A DNA stretch of 32,343 bases. Origin: Thermococcaceae archaeon (GTDB taxonomy: Archaea; Methanobacteriota_B; Thermococci; Thermococcales; Thermococcaceae). Positions 17,253-25,486 of this stretch are shown here, piece by piece; position 1 is the first letter of the stretch; every line of letters starts with the position of its first letter. A model generated the notes under the pieces. That model saw nothing but the letters and a program-made list of their open reading frames with translations, did not search any database and was not told the origin of the DNA. The stretch lies in contig JASGLT010000021.1 of assembly GCA_030156945.1 (NCBI GenBank), positions 1 to 32,343 of the forward strand. The letters are read 5' to 3'. The translations under genes and the position numbers were made by a program.

Positions 17253-17930
17253 TCAGCACAGAATCGAGTCCTCAGCTAAAACGTCGAACTCTACCTTTCC
17301 TATCCCTTCTATCCACGCCTCTATGTGATCGCCGTGCCTCAGGGGGGCTATACCGGCTGGTGTTCCTGTCGCTATTATGTCCCCGGGTTCGAGCGTCATC
17401 ACCGAGCTTATGTACTCTATCAGCTCCGGAACTTTAAAGACCATCTGACTCGTCCTTCCGAGCTGTCTCAGCTCGCCGTTCACCTTGAGGCCGATTTCGA
17501 GGTCTTCAACCTTTAACTCGCGCCTGTCAACGACCCTAGGCCCGACGGGGGCGAAGGTATCGAAGCCTTTGGAGATAGTCCACGGAAGGCCCTTCTTCCT
17601 CGCCTCGGCCTGGAGGTCACGGACGGTTATGTCGAGCATTATGGTGTAGCCCATGACGTAGTCCATAGCTTTTTCAGCCGGGACGCGCTTTGCACGCTTT
17701 CCGATTATCACCGCCAGCTCGACCTCGTGGTCAACGCGCTTGCTCATCCTCGGAAGGATTATCGGGTCTCCAGGGGCGATGAGTGCGCTTGGCGGCTTGA
17801 GGAAGAATACCGGGCTTTCTGGAACGTCGCTCTCCATCTCCTTTGCGTGCTCCGCGTAGTTTTTAGCTAAGGCCACTATCTTGCTCGGGCGGAGCTCATA
17901 AAAACCGTCGCGGAAGGGAAGGCGGACCAT
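17253..17930 (-). CDS. Fumarylacetoacetate hydrolase family protein
   Basis: This 225-aa enzyme fits the single-domain FAH family, which hydrolyses or decarboxylates 2-oxo acid and acylpyruvate compounds with a divalent metal. Visible are IVALAKNYAEHAKEM, FLKPPSALI, the metal-ligand HEVELAVIIGKRAK, a second ligand Asp in MLDITVRDLQ, SKGFDTFAPVGP, and the closing GDIIATGTPAGIAPL. The exact substrate is unknown; acylpyruvase or oxaloacetate decarboxylase activity is common in relatives. ATG 17930 follows GGTGAT at 3 nt. A TATA-like TTTTATACTC (plus 17957-17966) supports its own promoter. Confidence 0.88.
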   Translation of the reverse strand: MVRLPFRDGFYELRPSKIVALAKNYAEHAKEMESDVPESPVFFLKPPSALIAPGDPIILPRMSKRVDHEVELAVIIGKRAKRVPAEKAMDYVMGYTIMLDITVRDLQAEARKKGLPWTISKGFDTFAPVGPRVVDRRELKVEDLEIGLKVNGELRQLGRTSQMVFKVPELIEYISSVMTLEPGDIIATGTPAGIAPLRHGDHIEAWIEGIGKVEFDVLAEDSILC

Positions 17931-17983
17931 GGTATCACCAAGGGTGAATGAACCGTTGAGTATAAAACTTTAGCCACGCCACA

Positions 17984-18007
17984 GGTCAAAAAGAAAAAGA
18001 ATTTTTG
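17984..18007 (-). terminator. T-rich terminator after the peptidase gene
   Basis: Read on the minus strand, a tract of the form ATTCTTTTTCTTTTTGA follows closely after the peptidase stop at 18010. It matches the oligo-T terminators of Thermococcales and separates the broken peptidase gene from the downstream FAH-family gene, which has its own TATA box. Confidence 0.4.
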
Positions 18008-18009
18008 GC

Positions 18010-19865
18010 TCAGTCCACCTTCACGACGACGCCGTTTACGCTGAATTCCCTGTTCACGTTTGCAATGGCCTCTTCAGGGTCAATGACGATCTTAACTGGT
18101 TTATCCGGCAGTTCAAGGCTTACTGTGGCAGTACCATTCACCCAGACTCTCTCGTCAACGTACTCGCCGTTTTCCAGGTAAATTCTGACTGGAACTGGCA
18201 TCGTGAAGTTGCTGGCGTCGGTTATAGTGAGAGTGAGGTTGTATGTATTCTCCACCTGCGTAATATTGAGAACGGTAACGTTGTAGTCCGGCACCTCTGT
18301 TGTGTTGAACCACTCGTCGAAGAACCAGCTTAGGTCGTCTCCATAGACTTTCTCGGAGATTCTAATAAAGTCCCTGTACTCGCAGTAGGAACCGTGGCAT
18401 TCTTCAAGAAGTGTATGGAAGATTTCGCCGAACTTTTGATCGCCCACCAGGAAGCGCAGAGAGCGCAGTATGTAGGGGCCTTTGAAGTAGCGGATGTACC
18501 ATGCCTCCTGTGAATAAAGACGCGGGTCGCTGAAATTGTCGTATTTTCCGGTTATGGTTTCAATGTATGTGAAATTCTTAATTGACACAACTTGCTTCTC
18601 AACTTCATCCAGGTATTGGTCGTAGAAATAGGTCTGAGACACTGAGCGGGAATAGGCTTCAAGCATGAGGAACTGCGTTGGAGTTTCCACGAAGAGGCCA
18701 AAGCCAGCATAATGTCCAAACCACTCATGAGCGAATTCGTGAAACAGGTTAAGCTGATAGTAGTCCAGGGTTGTTGGAAGGTCGTTTCTGAATGGAAGGA
18801 TAATTGTGCTGAAGTAGTTAATACCCCTGGCTGTGTAGCCAAGGGTCTCCTGGGAAAACTTCCAGAATTGCGAGTGGAAAATGATAAAGAGTCTCTCGGT
18901 GGGTTTCTCTATACCAGTTAGATTGCCGTAAACGGAGAGGGCCAGGTTCAATTTCGACTTAAGAGCCTCGATACCTTCATCGGATATCACCCACGAGGGC
19001 AGATAAACAGTGAAGTTCATGCTTCCAAGTGTGAAATCAACCCGCTCAAGATTGGGCATCCAGACCATGACGGTGGAGATACTGAGATGCTGGACCCCGG
19101 AATCCACACCGTAGACAACAGTGCTACCATTTTCGACAGTCCCATAGCCACTTATGACGTACAGAGTTCCCTTTGGAAGCTTTGGAGTCACTACAATACG
19201 ATAACCACCGGAATTCGACGCCAAATCCCAGAATGAGAAGTCGGTACCAATCGTTATGTTCTCCCCAAGAGAGTAGAACAGCTTCCAGTTCTTCTTGTAC
19301 CTAACCTCGTATGTTGCAACGCCTTGCAGTTTTGTAAGGTTCGTTGAAACGTTTACCGCGTAGAACTCAATTCCTGAGCCATTGATGATCTCATACCTGT
19401 ACCTGTCGAGCTTGGAGAGGTTCAGTGGTACCCCTTCAATTGTTATGTTATTGATGTCAACAAACCCATCTGGAGTAAAGTACCTGGCAATGTAGAGAGT
19501 CTTAGACGTGAAATTGAATATCGTGAACTCGTACCTGCCCATGAAGGTTCCATCCTTGTACTCAACGCTTATGTTTCCGTGAACGTAGTAAGGGACCTTT
19601 AGGAATTGTTCTCCCAGAAATCGTATGCGAGAGTACGATTTATCTCCCTGATTCGGGGCGTTTCAGGGTACTCAAATTCAAGAAGGGCCGATTTATGATC
19701 CTCATTCGAGGTTGAAGTTAAACTTGCTTCCGTATTACTCGCAGCTGATTCTGGGGAAGACGCTGATGGTTCTACGGAACTCGTTGTTTGATCGCTCCCA
19801 TTCAAACATCCACTAGCAACAACCAAAACTGCAATTAAGAGAACGACAACTGCCTTCTTCCACAA
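18010..19865 (-). pseudogene. M1-like (gluzincin) lipoprotein metallopeptidase, frameshifted
   Basis: Two adjacent reading frames make one protein. The 5' part (19599-19865, TTG start, GGTGAT 5 nt upstream) has a lipoprotein signal with lipobox ASGC, a Ser/Thr linker and ends NRTLAYDFWENNS-stop. The 3' frame, open across that stop, reads on as LKVPYYVHGNISVEYKDG and into the 510-aa segment beginning at 19542. A shift of -1 within about 19600-19640 joins them. The 3' part holds the zinc motif HEFAHEWFGHYAG with a likely third ligand Glu 14 residues later in FVE, as in M1-type peptidases with a shortened loop. The total length, 1856 nt, is one short of a multiple of three. Either a real inactivating mutation or a sequencing error; the enzyme would act on peptides outside the cell. 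Confidence 0.75.
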
Positions 19866-19906
19866 CTCTAATCACCCCGCAGATCATCAATACAACTCTT
19901 GAACGT

Positions 19907-19925
19907 CAAAGGTATAAAAATGTTT
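19907..19925 (-). promoter_or_regulatory. Promoter of the M1-like peptidase gene
   Basis: On the minus strand ATTTTTATACC lies about 45 nt before the TTG start at 19865, with GGGGTGAT between. It is a good archaeal TATA sequence and shows that the 5' part of the disrupted gene still has an intact promoter and ribosome site. Confidence 0.45.
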
Positions 19926-20006
19926 TGATAACACAAAAAGACACAGGGGATAAAGGACAAAACCCCCATAAATAAGTAAGAAAAATAGTCAAATAACCCC
20001 AAGCAG

Positions 20007-21161
20007 TTAAGTTTTCAGCGGCTCTGGGATTGCCTTATCCCACTGCTCCCGAGCGAGCTCGCCGGTGTACTTGAACTTCTCGACCTTCTTTTCCGCCTCC
20101 TTCCTCCTCTTCTGGTGCTCCTTGAGGAAATCCTGGACTTTCTTGATGAGGTAGCGCTTGCACTCACCGCAGGTCAACTCTCCGGCCTTGCAGGCTCTGT
20201 AGCGCTCCATGAGCTTCTCATCGTCCTCCTCGAAGAATATCTCGAACCACTTGAAGACGACGCACTTCTCCGGCTCGCCACCCTTCTCGCGCTGCTCCTT
20301 GAGCGTTGCTCTTCCCCCGGTGAGGGCGAACTTCCATATCTTCTTTCCGGCTTCTTCAGGGTCATCGGTGAGGTAAACGGCAGTTTCGGGCTTGCTCGCG
20401 CTCATCTTGCCCTCCATGCTGGTCAAACCGGGCACGAACTTTGAGTGGATTGCAGCAGTCTTGTAGTAGCCGAGGCTTTCGGCAAAGTCCCTCTGGAGCC
20501 TCCAGTAGGGGTCCTGGTCGATGGCCGCTGGAATGAGACAGCGCTTCTTCTCGAAGAAGGTTGGAGCGGCCTGTATGGCCGGGTAGAATATCATTCCAAT
20601 CTTGCTCTGGTCGTTGAAGCCAAAGACTGCCCTCGCCATCGAGAAGTTTATCTTCTTGGCTATTGGAATGGCCATCTCGTAAATCTTGGTAAACTCACTG
20701 TTCTGGAAGATGAATGTCTTGTCGGGATCGAAGCCGACCGCTATAATGTCGAGGATGTTGTCATAGGCCCACCTCTTAGTGTCTTCAAAGCTCAGCTTCT
20801 CCTTGAAGAGGAACTTCTCGTCGTCGGTTATCTGGATGTAGAGGTTGACGTCGAAGTTCTCCTGGAGCCACTTTGTCGCAAAGAACGGGATTATGTGGCC
20901 GATGTGCATCGGACCGCTCGGGCCCCTTCCGGTGTAGAGGAAGAAGCCCCGACCATTCTCGTAGTCGTCGAGGATTTTATCGTAGTCCCTGTGGGAGAAG
21001 AAGAACCTCCTCCTGAAGAATATCGGTAGCTCGCTCTTCGTGAGTTCTGCCGTCTTCTCTATAAGCTCGTCCGTCAGCGGGCTGGTTCCGAACTGCTCTA
21101 TCAGCTTGTTGTAGTCCACGACACCTTCAACGTCCCATGGAGTAACCTTAAAGTCGTCCAT
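20007..21161 (-). CDS. trpS: Tryptophan--tRNA ligase
   Basis: This class I aminoacyl-tRNA synthetase charges tRNA-Trp. The 384-aa protein has the archaeal/eukaryotic form: an N-terminal extension with FKVTPWDV, the ATP-binding GRGPSGPMHIGH with HIGH at residues 86-89, and the KMSKS equivalent KMSAS near residue 255. A Cys pair, CKAGELTCGECKRYL, near the C-terminus may bind a metal. The ATG at 21161 is preceded by GGAGGTG. It lies alone; the adjacent downstream peptidase gene has its own promoter. Nothing is missing. Confidence 0.95.
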   Translation of the reverse strand: MDDFKVTPWDVEGVVDYNKLIEQFGTSPLTDELIEKTAELTKSELPIFFRRRFFFSHRDYDKILDDYENGRGFFLYTGRGPSGPMHIGHIIPFFATKWLQENFDVNLYIQITDDEKFLFKEKLSFEDTKRWAYDNILDIIAVGFDPDKTFIFQNSEFTKIYEMAIPIAKKINFSMARAVFGFNDQSKIGMIFYPAIQAAPTFFEKKRCLIPAAIDQDPYWRLQRDFAESLGYYKTAAIHSKFVPGLTSMEGKMSASKPETAVYLTDDPEEAGKKIWKFALTGGRATLKEQREKGGEPEKCVVFKWFEIFFEEDDEKLMERYRACKAGELTCGECKRYLIKKVQDFLKEHQKRRKEAEKKVEKFKYTGELAREQWDKAIPEPLKT

Positions 21162-21300
21162 TCAAACACCTCCGTTTCCAGTGGAAAGGAAACTCCAGAC
21201 TAAGGCGGCGCAGAAGAGATGGACTTCACCAAGGCCAAAAACGACCACCGAACATGGAAGAAGAAAGGGCGGAGAGATTTTAAAGTTTTTGGGTGCGAAA

Positions 21301-21518
21301 GTGTTTTCTAGGAAAAGGGAGCACACCCCAATTGGTGGGAGTACGGAGGTAGTCGAGGTTGTTTATGAAAACGGCGTCCTCAAGCTCAAGAAAAAGCTCA
21401 ACTGCCCGACGGTACCAAGGTCAGCGTTAGGCTCATTCCCAATAAAATCTCCGAGAAGACCTTTGGAATCATGAAGCTTGAGAAGGAGGAAGTTGATAAA
21501 CTGATCCAGGACTTATGA
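21301..21518 (+). pseudogene. AF2212-like (DUF104) antitoxin relic with one-base deletion
   Basis: The sequence STEVVEVVYENGVLKLKKKLN is followed, after a frame change, by DGTKVSVRLIPNKISEKTFG and ends LIQDL-stop at 21518. Together this is a full-length AF2212-like antitoxin, a family normally paired with PIN-domain ribonuclease toxins. The break lies at about 21397-21400: CTCAACTGCCCGACGGT would read LNLPDGT if one C were restored (CTCAACCTGCCC). No start codon lies directly before STEVV; the nearest in-frame one is GTG 21301, close behind a TATA-like ATTTTAAAG. No PIN toxin gene is adjacent. The locus looks like a decayed orphan antitoxin, or a sequencing error in a solitary one. Confidence 0.72.
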
Positions 21519-21563
21519 CTTACTGAAAAAAAGCTTTTTTACCAGTTGCTACCATTGGCTATC

Positions 21564-22406
21564 ATGAAGACCGAAACCGAAGGCACTCTCCTCGCTTTCC
21601 TCGTCCTCCTGGCTCTGGGCCTTGAGCCGGCCGTAATAAAGGCCAATCCATCTAATCCAATTGGCTTCATAACCCTGTCCGTCTTCTTCGCAGCCCTTAT
21701 CCTGTGGGCGGTTCTTCTGGCAACTGGCAGGTTCAGGGAGATTCGGGAGAAACCCGCCGAGCTTAAAAAGACCTTCCTGACAGGTCTCTTTGCCACCGCC
21801 ATAGCTTACTCCCTTTACTCCCTCGGAACCAGCATGAGCACGGCCGTGAACTCCGCCATAATCACGCGCCTTGAAGTGTTCTACTCCCTCGCCATCGGCT
21901 GGCTCCTTTTAAGGGAGAGAGTGAGCGGAAAAGCTCTAACCGCTTCGCTCATGCTCTTTGGCGGAGTCTTCCTCGTCCTCACGCAGGGGAGGTGGATAAC
22001 TCCTAGGAAGGGCGACGTCCTGCTCCTCCTAACGCCGCTCTTCTGGCAGCTGGGGCACGCGGTGGCAAAGTTCACGGACTACTCTCCGCTGACGATAGCG
22101 ACACTCAGAAACACCTTCGGCTTTCTCCTCCTGCTTCCGGTCGCCCTCATGAGTGGAATCCAGTTCACGGGCCTTGCCCTCGCTGAAGGCGTCATAATAG
22201 CCGCAATCCAGGCCCTCTGGTACGCCTCAATCTCGCGTATAAACCTTTCGAAGGCCACCGCGATTCTCACTCCAGCCCCGGCAGTCACGATAGCGGTGGC
22301 CATAGCATTCCTCGGGGAGAAGGTTGGAGTTTACCACCTGCTCGGCTTCCTTCTTGTGACAATCGGAACGCTCCTGATAGCCTTTGAGGAGAGCGGGAAG
22401 AGGTAG
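21564..22406 (+). CDS. EamA/DMT family transporter
   Basis: This integral membrane protein of 280 aa has ten predicted helices arranged as two five-helix EamA repeats, with the signature of the drug/metabolite transporter superfamily: ITRLEVFYSLAIGWLLLRERVSGKAL in the first repeat and LTPAPAVTIAVAIAFLGEKVGVYHLLGFLLVTIGTLL in the second. The likely role is export or import of a small metabolite; the substrate is unknown. ATG 21564 has no clear ribosome site, but a TATA-like CTTTTTTACC lies about 30 nt upstream, consistent with a leaderless transcript. Its stop abuts the stop of the convergent ATPase gene. Confidence 0.87.
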   Translation: MKTETEGTLLAFLVLLALGLEPAVIKANPSNPIGFITLSVFFAALILWAVLLATGRFREIREKPAELKKTFLTGLFATAIAYSLYSLGTSMSTAVNSAIITRLEVFYSLAIGWLLLRERVSGKALTASLMLFGGVFLVLTQGRWITPRKGDVLLLLTPLFWQLGHAVAKFTDYSPLTIATLRNTFGFLLLLPVALMSGIQFTGLALAEGVIIAAIQALWYASISRINLSKATAILTPAPAVTIAVAIAFLGEKVGVYHLLGFLLVTIGTLLIAFEESGKR

Positions 22407-23765
22407 TCAGGTTGATGTTTCGAAGTCCTCCAAGTCCCAAACCAGCCAGCCTTCTTCTCTGAGCCCCTCTTTTCCCTCGACGCTTTTAGCCACAAGCCCG
22501 TAATACTTCTTCCACCCGTCCAGTCCAACGAGTTCCGCCTTCCTCTCCAAGTCCTTCAAAATTCCCCTCGCCTCCCTCTCCTTCAGCTCCCCCCACTTAA
22601 CTTCAACGAAGAGCACTTTTCTCTCACGCTCGTTCAAGGCCACTAGATCAATCTCCTCACCCTTACGCCACCACTTTCCAATCTTAGCGAACCTGAAAGA
22701 AAGCTTTCCTGCCCTGTTCATCCCCCTGAGGAAGTCCGCACTGGCCTTTTCAAAGACGAAGCCGAGATAGCGGTTGTATTCCTCTTCAAAGTTCTCGATG
22801 TAGCCAAAGTCGAGGAGCTGGGAACGGTTCGGGTAAACGAAGCGGAACCAGAAGTTGAAGTATAGGTCGCTTAAGTAATAGCGCGCGTTCCTCTTCCGCT
22901 CTGGCTCGCCCACAGGATGCCTCTCCTCGACTATGTGGAGAGTCTGCAGGTTGCTGAGGTACTTTGAGACGGTTGAGCCGGGAAGTCCAGTGAAGCTCAC
23001 TATCTCCCCGAACTTCGTCTTCCCAAAGGCTATCGCCTTGAGTATCGCGAAGTACCTCGCAGGCTCCCTAAGCTCGCTCCTGAGCAGGAACTCCGCCTCG
23101 TCGAAGAGCGGCTTGTTGGGCTGGAAGACCTCTTCGAGGCTCTCCCCGGCATTCAGCCGGAACTGGACTTCTCTGATGTAGGCTGGGATTCCATCGGTTA
23201 TCCCGTATATCCTCACGAGCTCCTCCCAGCTTTTCTCCGGGAAGAATTCCCTGAGGTGGAGAAAGCTCAGGGGCCTAAGCATTATGGACAGCGTCCTCCT
23301 GCCGTAGAGAGGGCTTTTGTAGCCGAGGACGTGGCTCTCCATCACGCTGATGGCAGAACCCGTCAGGACGAGCTTGAGCCCCTTGGCCGAGTCCCATACC
23401 TTCTGGAACTTTGAAACCAGCCCCCTGTTGGACTTCAAAAGGTTCAGGAACTCGTCGATTATCACGACAACTCCAGAACCGTCGAGGAGCTCAAAAAGCT
23501 CCTCCCACGAGAGCTCTGCCTTCTCAACCAGCGGGTTTCCAAGGGCCTTTGCAACTAAGCTCTTGAACATCCTGAGGTTTTCGCTCTCAAGGGTCTCCTC
23601 TGCGAAGAAGTAGATGTGGGGAATATCTTCCACTGACTTCTTAACGAGTGCGGTCTTTCCAACCCTTCTCCTCCCGTAAACGATTATTAACTCTTTCCGA
23701 CTGCTCTCATATGCTCTCCTGAGAGCTTTCAGCTCTCCAGCTCTATCGACAAATTGTTCACTCAT
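22407..23765 (-). CDS. Archaeal ATPase with C-terminal DUF234 (nuclease-like) domain
   Basis: The N-terminal half is an archaeal AAA/STAND-type ATPase: FVDRAGELKALRRAY, Walker A GRRRVGKT at residues 31-38, Walker B VVIIDEF near 100-106, and LTGSAISVM as sensor. A winged-helix section follows (GEIVSFTGLPGSTVSKYLSNLQTLHIVE). The C-terminal DUF234 part contains GEEIDLVAL and VLFVEVKWGE, a PD-(D/E)xK nuclease-like pattern. These ATPases are abundant in Thermococcales; their role is unknown, with suggestions of mobile or defence functions. ATG 23765 lies about 27 nt after a TATA-like CTTAAATAG, fitting a leaderless transcript; ATG 23774 would add three residues. Confidence 0.85.
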   Translation of the reverse strand: MSEQFVDRAGELKALRRAYESSRKELIIVYGRRRVGKTALVKKSVEDIPHIYFFAEETLESENLRMFKSLVAKALGNPLVEKAELSWEELFELLDGSGVVVIIDEFLNLLKSNRGLVSKFQKVWDSAKGLKLVLTGSAISVMESHVLGYKSPLYGRRTLSIMLRPLSFLHLREFFPEKSWEELVRIYGITDGIPAYIREVQFRLNAGESLEEVFQPNKPLFDEAEFLLRSELREPARYFAILKAIAFGKTKFGEIVSFTGLPGSTVSKYLSNLQTLHIVEERHPVGEPERKRNARYYLSDLYFNFWFRFVYPNRSQLLDFGYIENFEEEYNRYLGFVFEKASADFLRGMNRAGKLSFRFAKIGKWWRKGEEIDLVALNERERKVLFVEVKWGELKEREARGILKDLERKAELVGLDGWKKYYGLVAKSVEGKEGLREEGWLVWDLEDFETST

Positions 23766-23872
23766 GATTATCATAATTTAGTGTGAACTATTTAAGCCTT
23801 TCCATGATCCGGAAAAGATCGGCTAAGGGCTCAAGCTTAAATTATCTCCTCTGAATAAGGAGCGGTGATACC

Positions 23873-24649
23873 ATGAAGGTCGTCGTCCTTGGCTCAGGTT
23901 CCTACAGCGGAACTCCCAAGCCCCTCTGCACCTGCGAGAACTGCTCAAGGGCAAGGATAAACCCAGCGTTGAGGAGGACGCGCTTCTCCCTCTACATAGA
24001 GGGCGGAATCCTAGTCGATCCCAGCCCAGACCTGCACTACCACCTCGAGCAGCTGAACAAGAAGATTAAGAAGGTCTTCATAACCCACGCCCACTTCGAC
24101 CACATAGCGGGCTTTCCGGAGCTTCAGGTCTTCAAGAGGGTGGATGTTTACTCCCACAGGCAGGCGGTTGATATGGCCAAGCACCTCTCGGCCATCTTCC
24201 TCGGGGGAGCCGCTCCAGAAAACAGGGACTGGTTCTACCACGAGCTCGAATTCGGGAAGTGGTACGAGATTGGTGGCATTAGGGTCTATCACTTCAGAAC
24301 GGTCCACCAGCCGATAGAGAACGCCGGCGGCTTCGTATTCGAGATCAAGGAGAAGAGAATAGCCGTAACCGGGGACACAGGGCCGGAGATACTGAAGGAC
24401 AAAGAAACGCTTAAGCTCCTCGAAGGCGCTGACCTTCTCATAGCGGAGATGACGCACAGGGAGTCAATTCCACGGACTCACCTCGGGGTGGAAGACGCCA
24501 TAAAGCTTGCCGAGCTTACCGGTGCTCCATACACCGTTTTTGCCCACATAAGCCACAGAAACTACACGCACGAGGTTCTTGAGAAGAGAGTGAGGGAGAG
24601 CGGAATAAAAGGAGAGGTCGCAAGGGACTTCACGTGGATCGAACTGTAA
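23873..24649 (+). CDS. MBL-fold metallo-hydrolase, PhnP-like
   Basis: The 258-aa protein belongs to the metallo-beta-lactamase superfamily. It has the zinc-binding THAHFDH at residues 71-77, further ligands in HFRTVHQP, TGDTG and AHISHRN, and an N-terminal CTCENC segment (Cys19, 21, 24) followed by RARINPALRRTRFSLYIEGG. That Cys-rich start is shared with PhnP-type phosphoribosyl cyclic phosphodiesterases, which carry an extra structural zinc there. The family therefore suggests a cyclic phosphodiester hydrolase, but the substrate is not established. ATG 23873 follows GGTGAT at 3 nt. A TATA-like TTAAATTATC lies about 35 nt before. Confidence 0.85.
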   Translation: MKVVVLGSGSYSGTPKPLCTCENCSRARINPALRRTRFSLYIEGGILVDPSPDLHYHLEQLNKKIKKVFITHAHFDHIAGFPELQVFKRVDVYSHRQAVDMAKHLSAIFLGGAAPENRDWFYHELEFGKWYEIGGIRVYHFRTVHQPIENAGGFVFEIKEKRIAVTGDTGPEILKDKETLKLLEGADLLIAEMTHRESIPRTHLGVEDAIKLAELTGAPYTVFAHISHRNYTHEVLEKRVRESGIKGEVARDFTWIEL

Positions 24650-24706
24650 ACAGAAACATAGAAACCTTTATATATCTCATACTTTGTACCATCTTAGGTG
24701 GTATTC

Positions 24707-25481
24707 ATGTTAGATATAGACATAATGGTTGCAAAAATAGGATGGTCTTTCAACAACTGGAGGGGATTTGACCAAGAGATGTTCAAGAACAGGCTTCTCT
24801 ACGACTTTGAATATATATTAATATATTAGAAACACAGGATTCGGACACGAGCTGTGGAACTTCTACGAAGGATTCAGCAGAAACAACTACTTTGGCCACA
24901 TTGAGGGGAATCCCGCCAACTTTACTTCGGGTATTGTGCTTTTTGTCTCAAAATTCATTGATCCTCGAGACCCAAGGCCCAGGGGGAGTTCACTGTATCT
25001 AGTGGGAGTGTATGGAAACGCAATATACGAACCCAACGGCTTCAAAACTGGCACAAGAATCATTGACCTCCTACCGGACTACGCAGTTGAACACATCAAG
25101 GATCTTGTCCAAACGGGATCATGGAAGGGGAGGGATCCAGATCGCCATTTAGAATACTTGGAGAGACTGTTGGGCGGTGAAGAATACACAGCCCGGCTTG
25201 TGGCAAGCAAGAAATACTCCACAGCTTTTTTCCCAGGATATTACGGCTACGTTTACATAACCGAGGACGATATAGGCGTTGACCAATTTGGACAGTGGAA
25301 GTTCACGTACAAAATCTCACAAGAGAAAGCAGTAACACTACTTGAAAGAGCCATATTCCAGCATGAACGCATAGCAAAAAACGAAGTGGAAGAGCCTATA
25401 CCAAACGAATCAAGAAAACAGGCAATAGAAATAACCGCGAGGATTAAAAGAGTCAAAAAGATTCTAGAGCGCTTGGGTTGA
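24707..25481 (+). pseudogene. Unknown gene split by a frameshift in an AT-rich tandem duplication
   Basis: A good promoter (TTTATATAT at 24667-24675) and GGTGGT 4 nt before ATG 24707 open a frame that reads 40 codons to TAG at 24827. Directly after it another frame is open to 25481, beginning RNTGFGHELWNFYEGFSRNN and continuing through a 200-residue soluble part. The two fit as one protein: the first part ends DFEY, and the second starts at the same place. The junction holds an exact 8-bp tandem duplication, ATATATTA at 24813-24820 and 24821-24828. The full length, 775 nt, is one over a multiple of three. The family is not recognised; the GW-start, VLFVSKF and LYLVGVYGNAIYE strands recall PUA/EVE-like domains, a weak impression. 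It is more AT-rich than its neighbours. Confidence 0.65.
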
Positions 25482-25486
25482 AAGCC

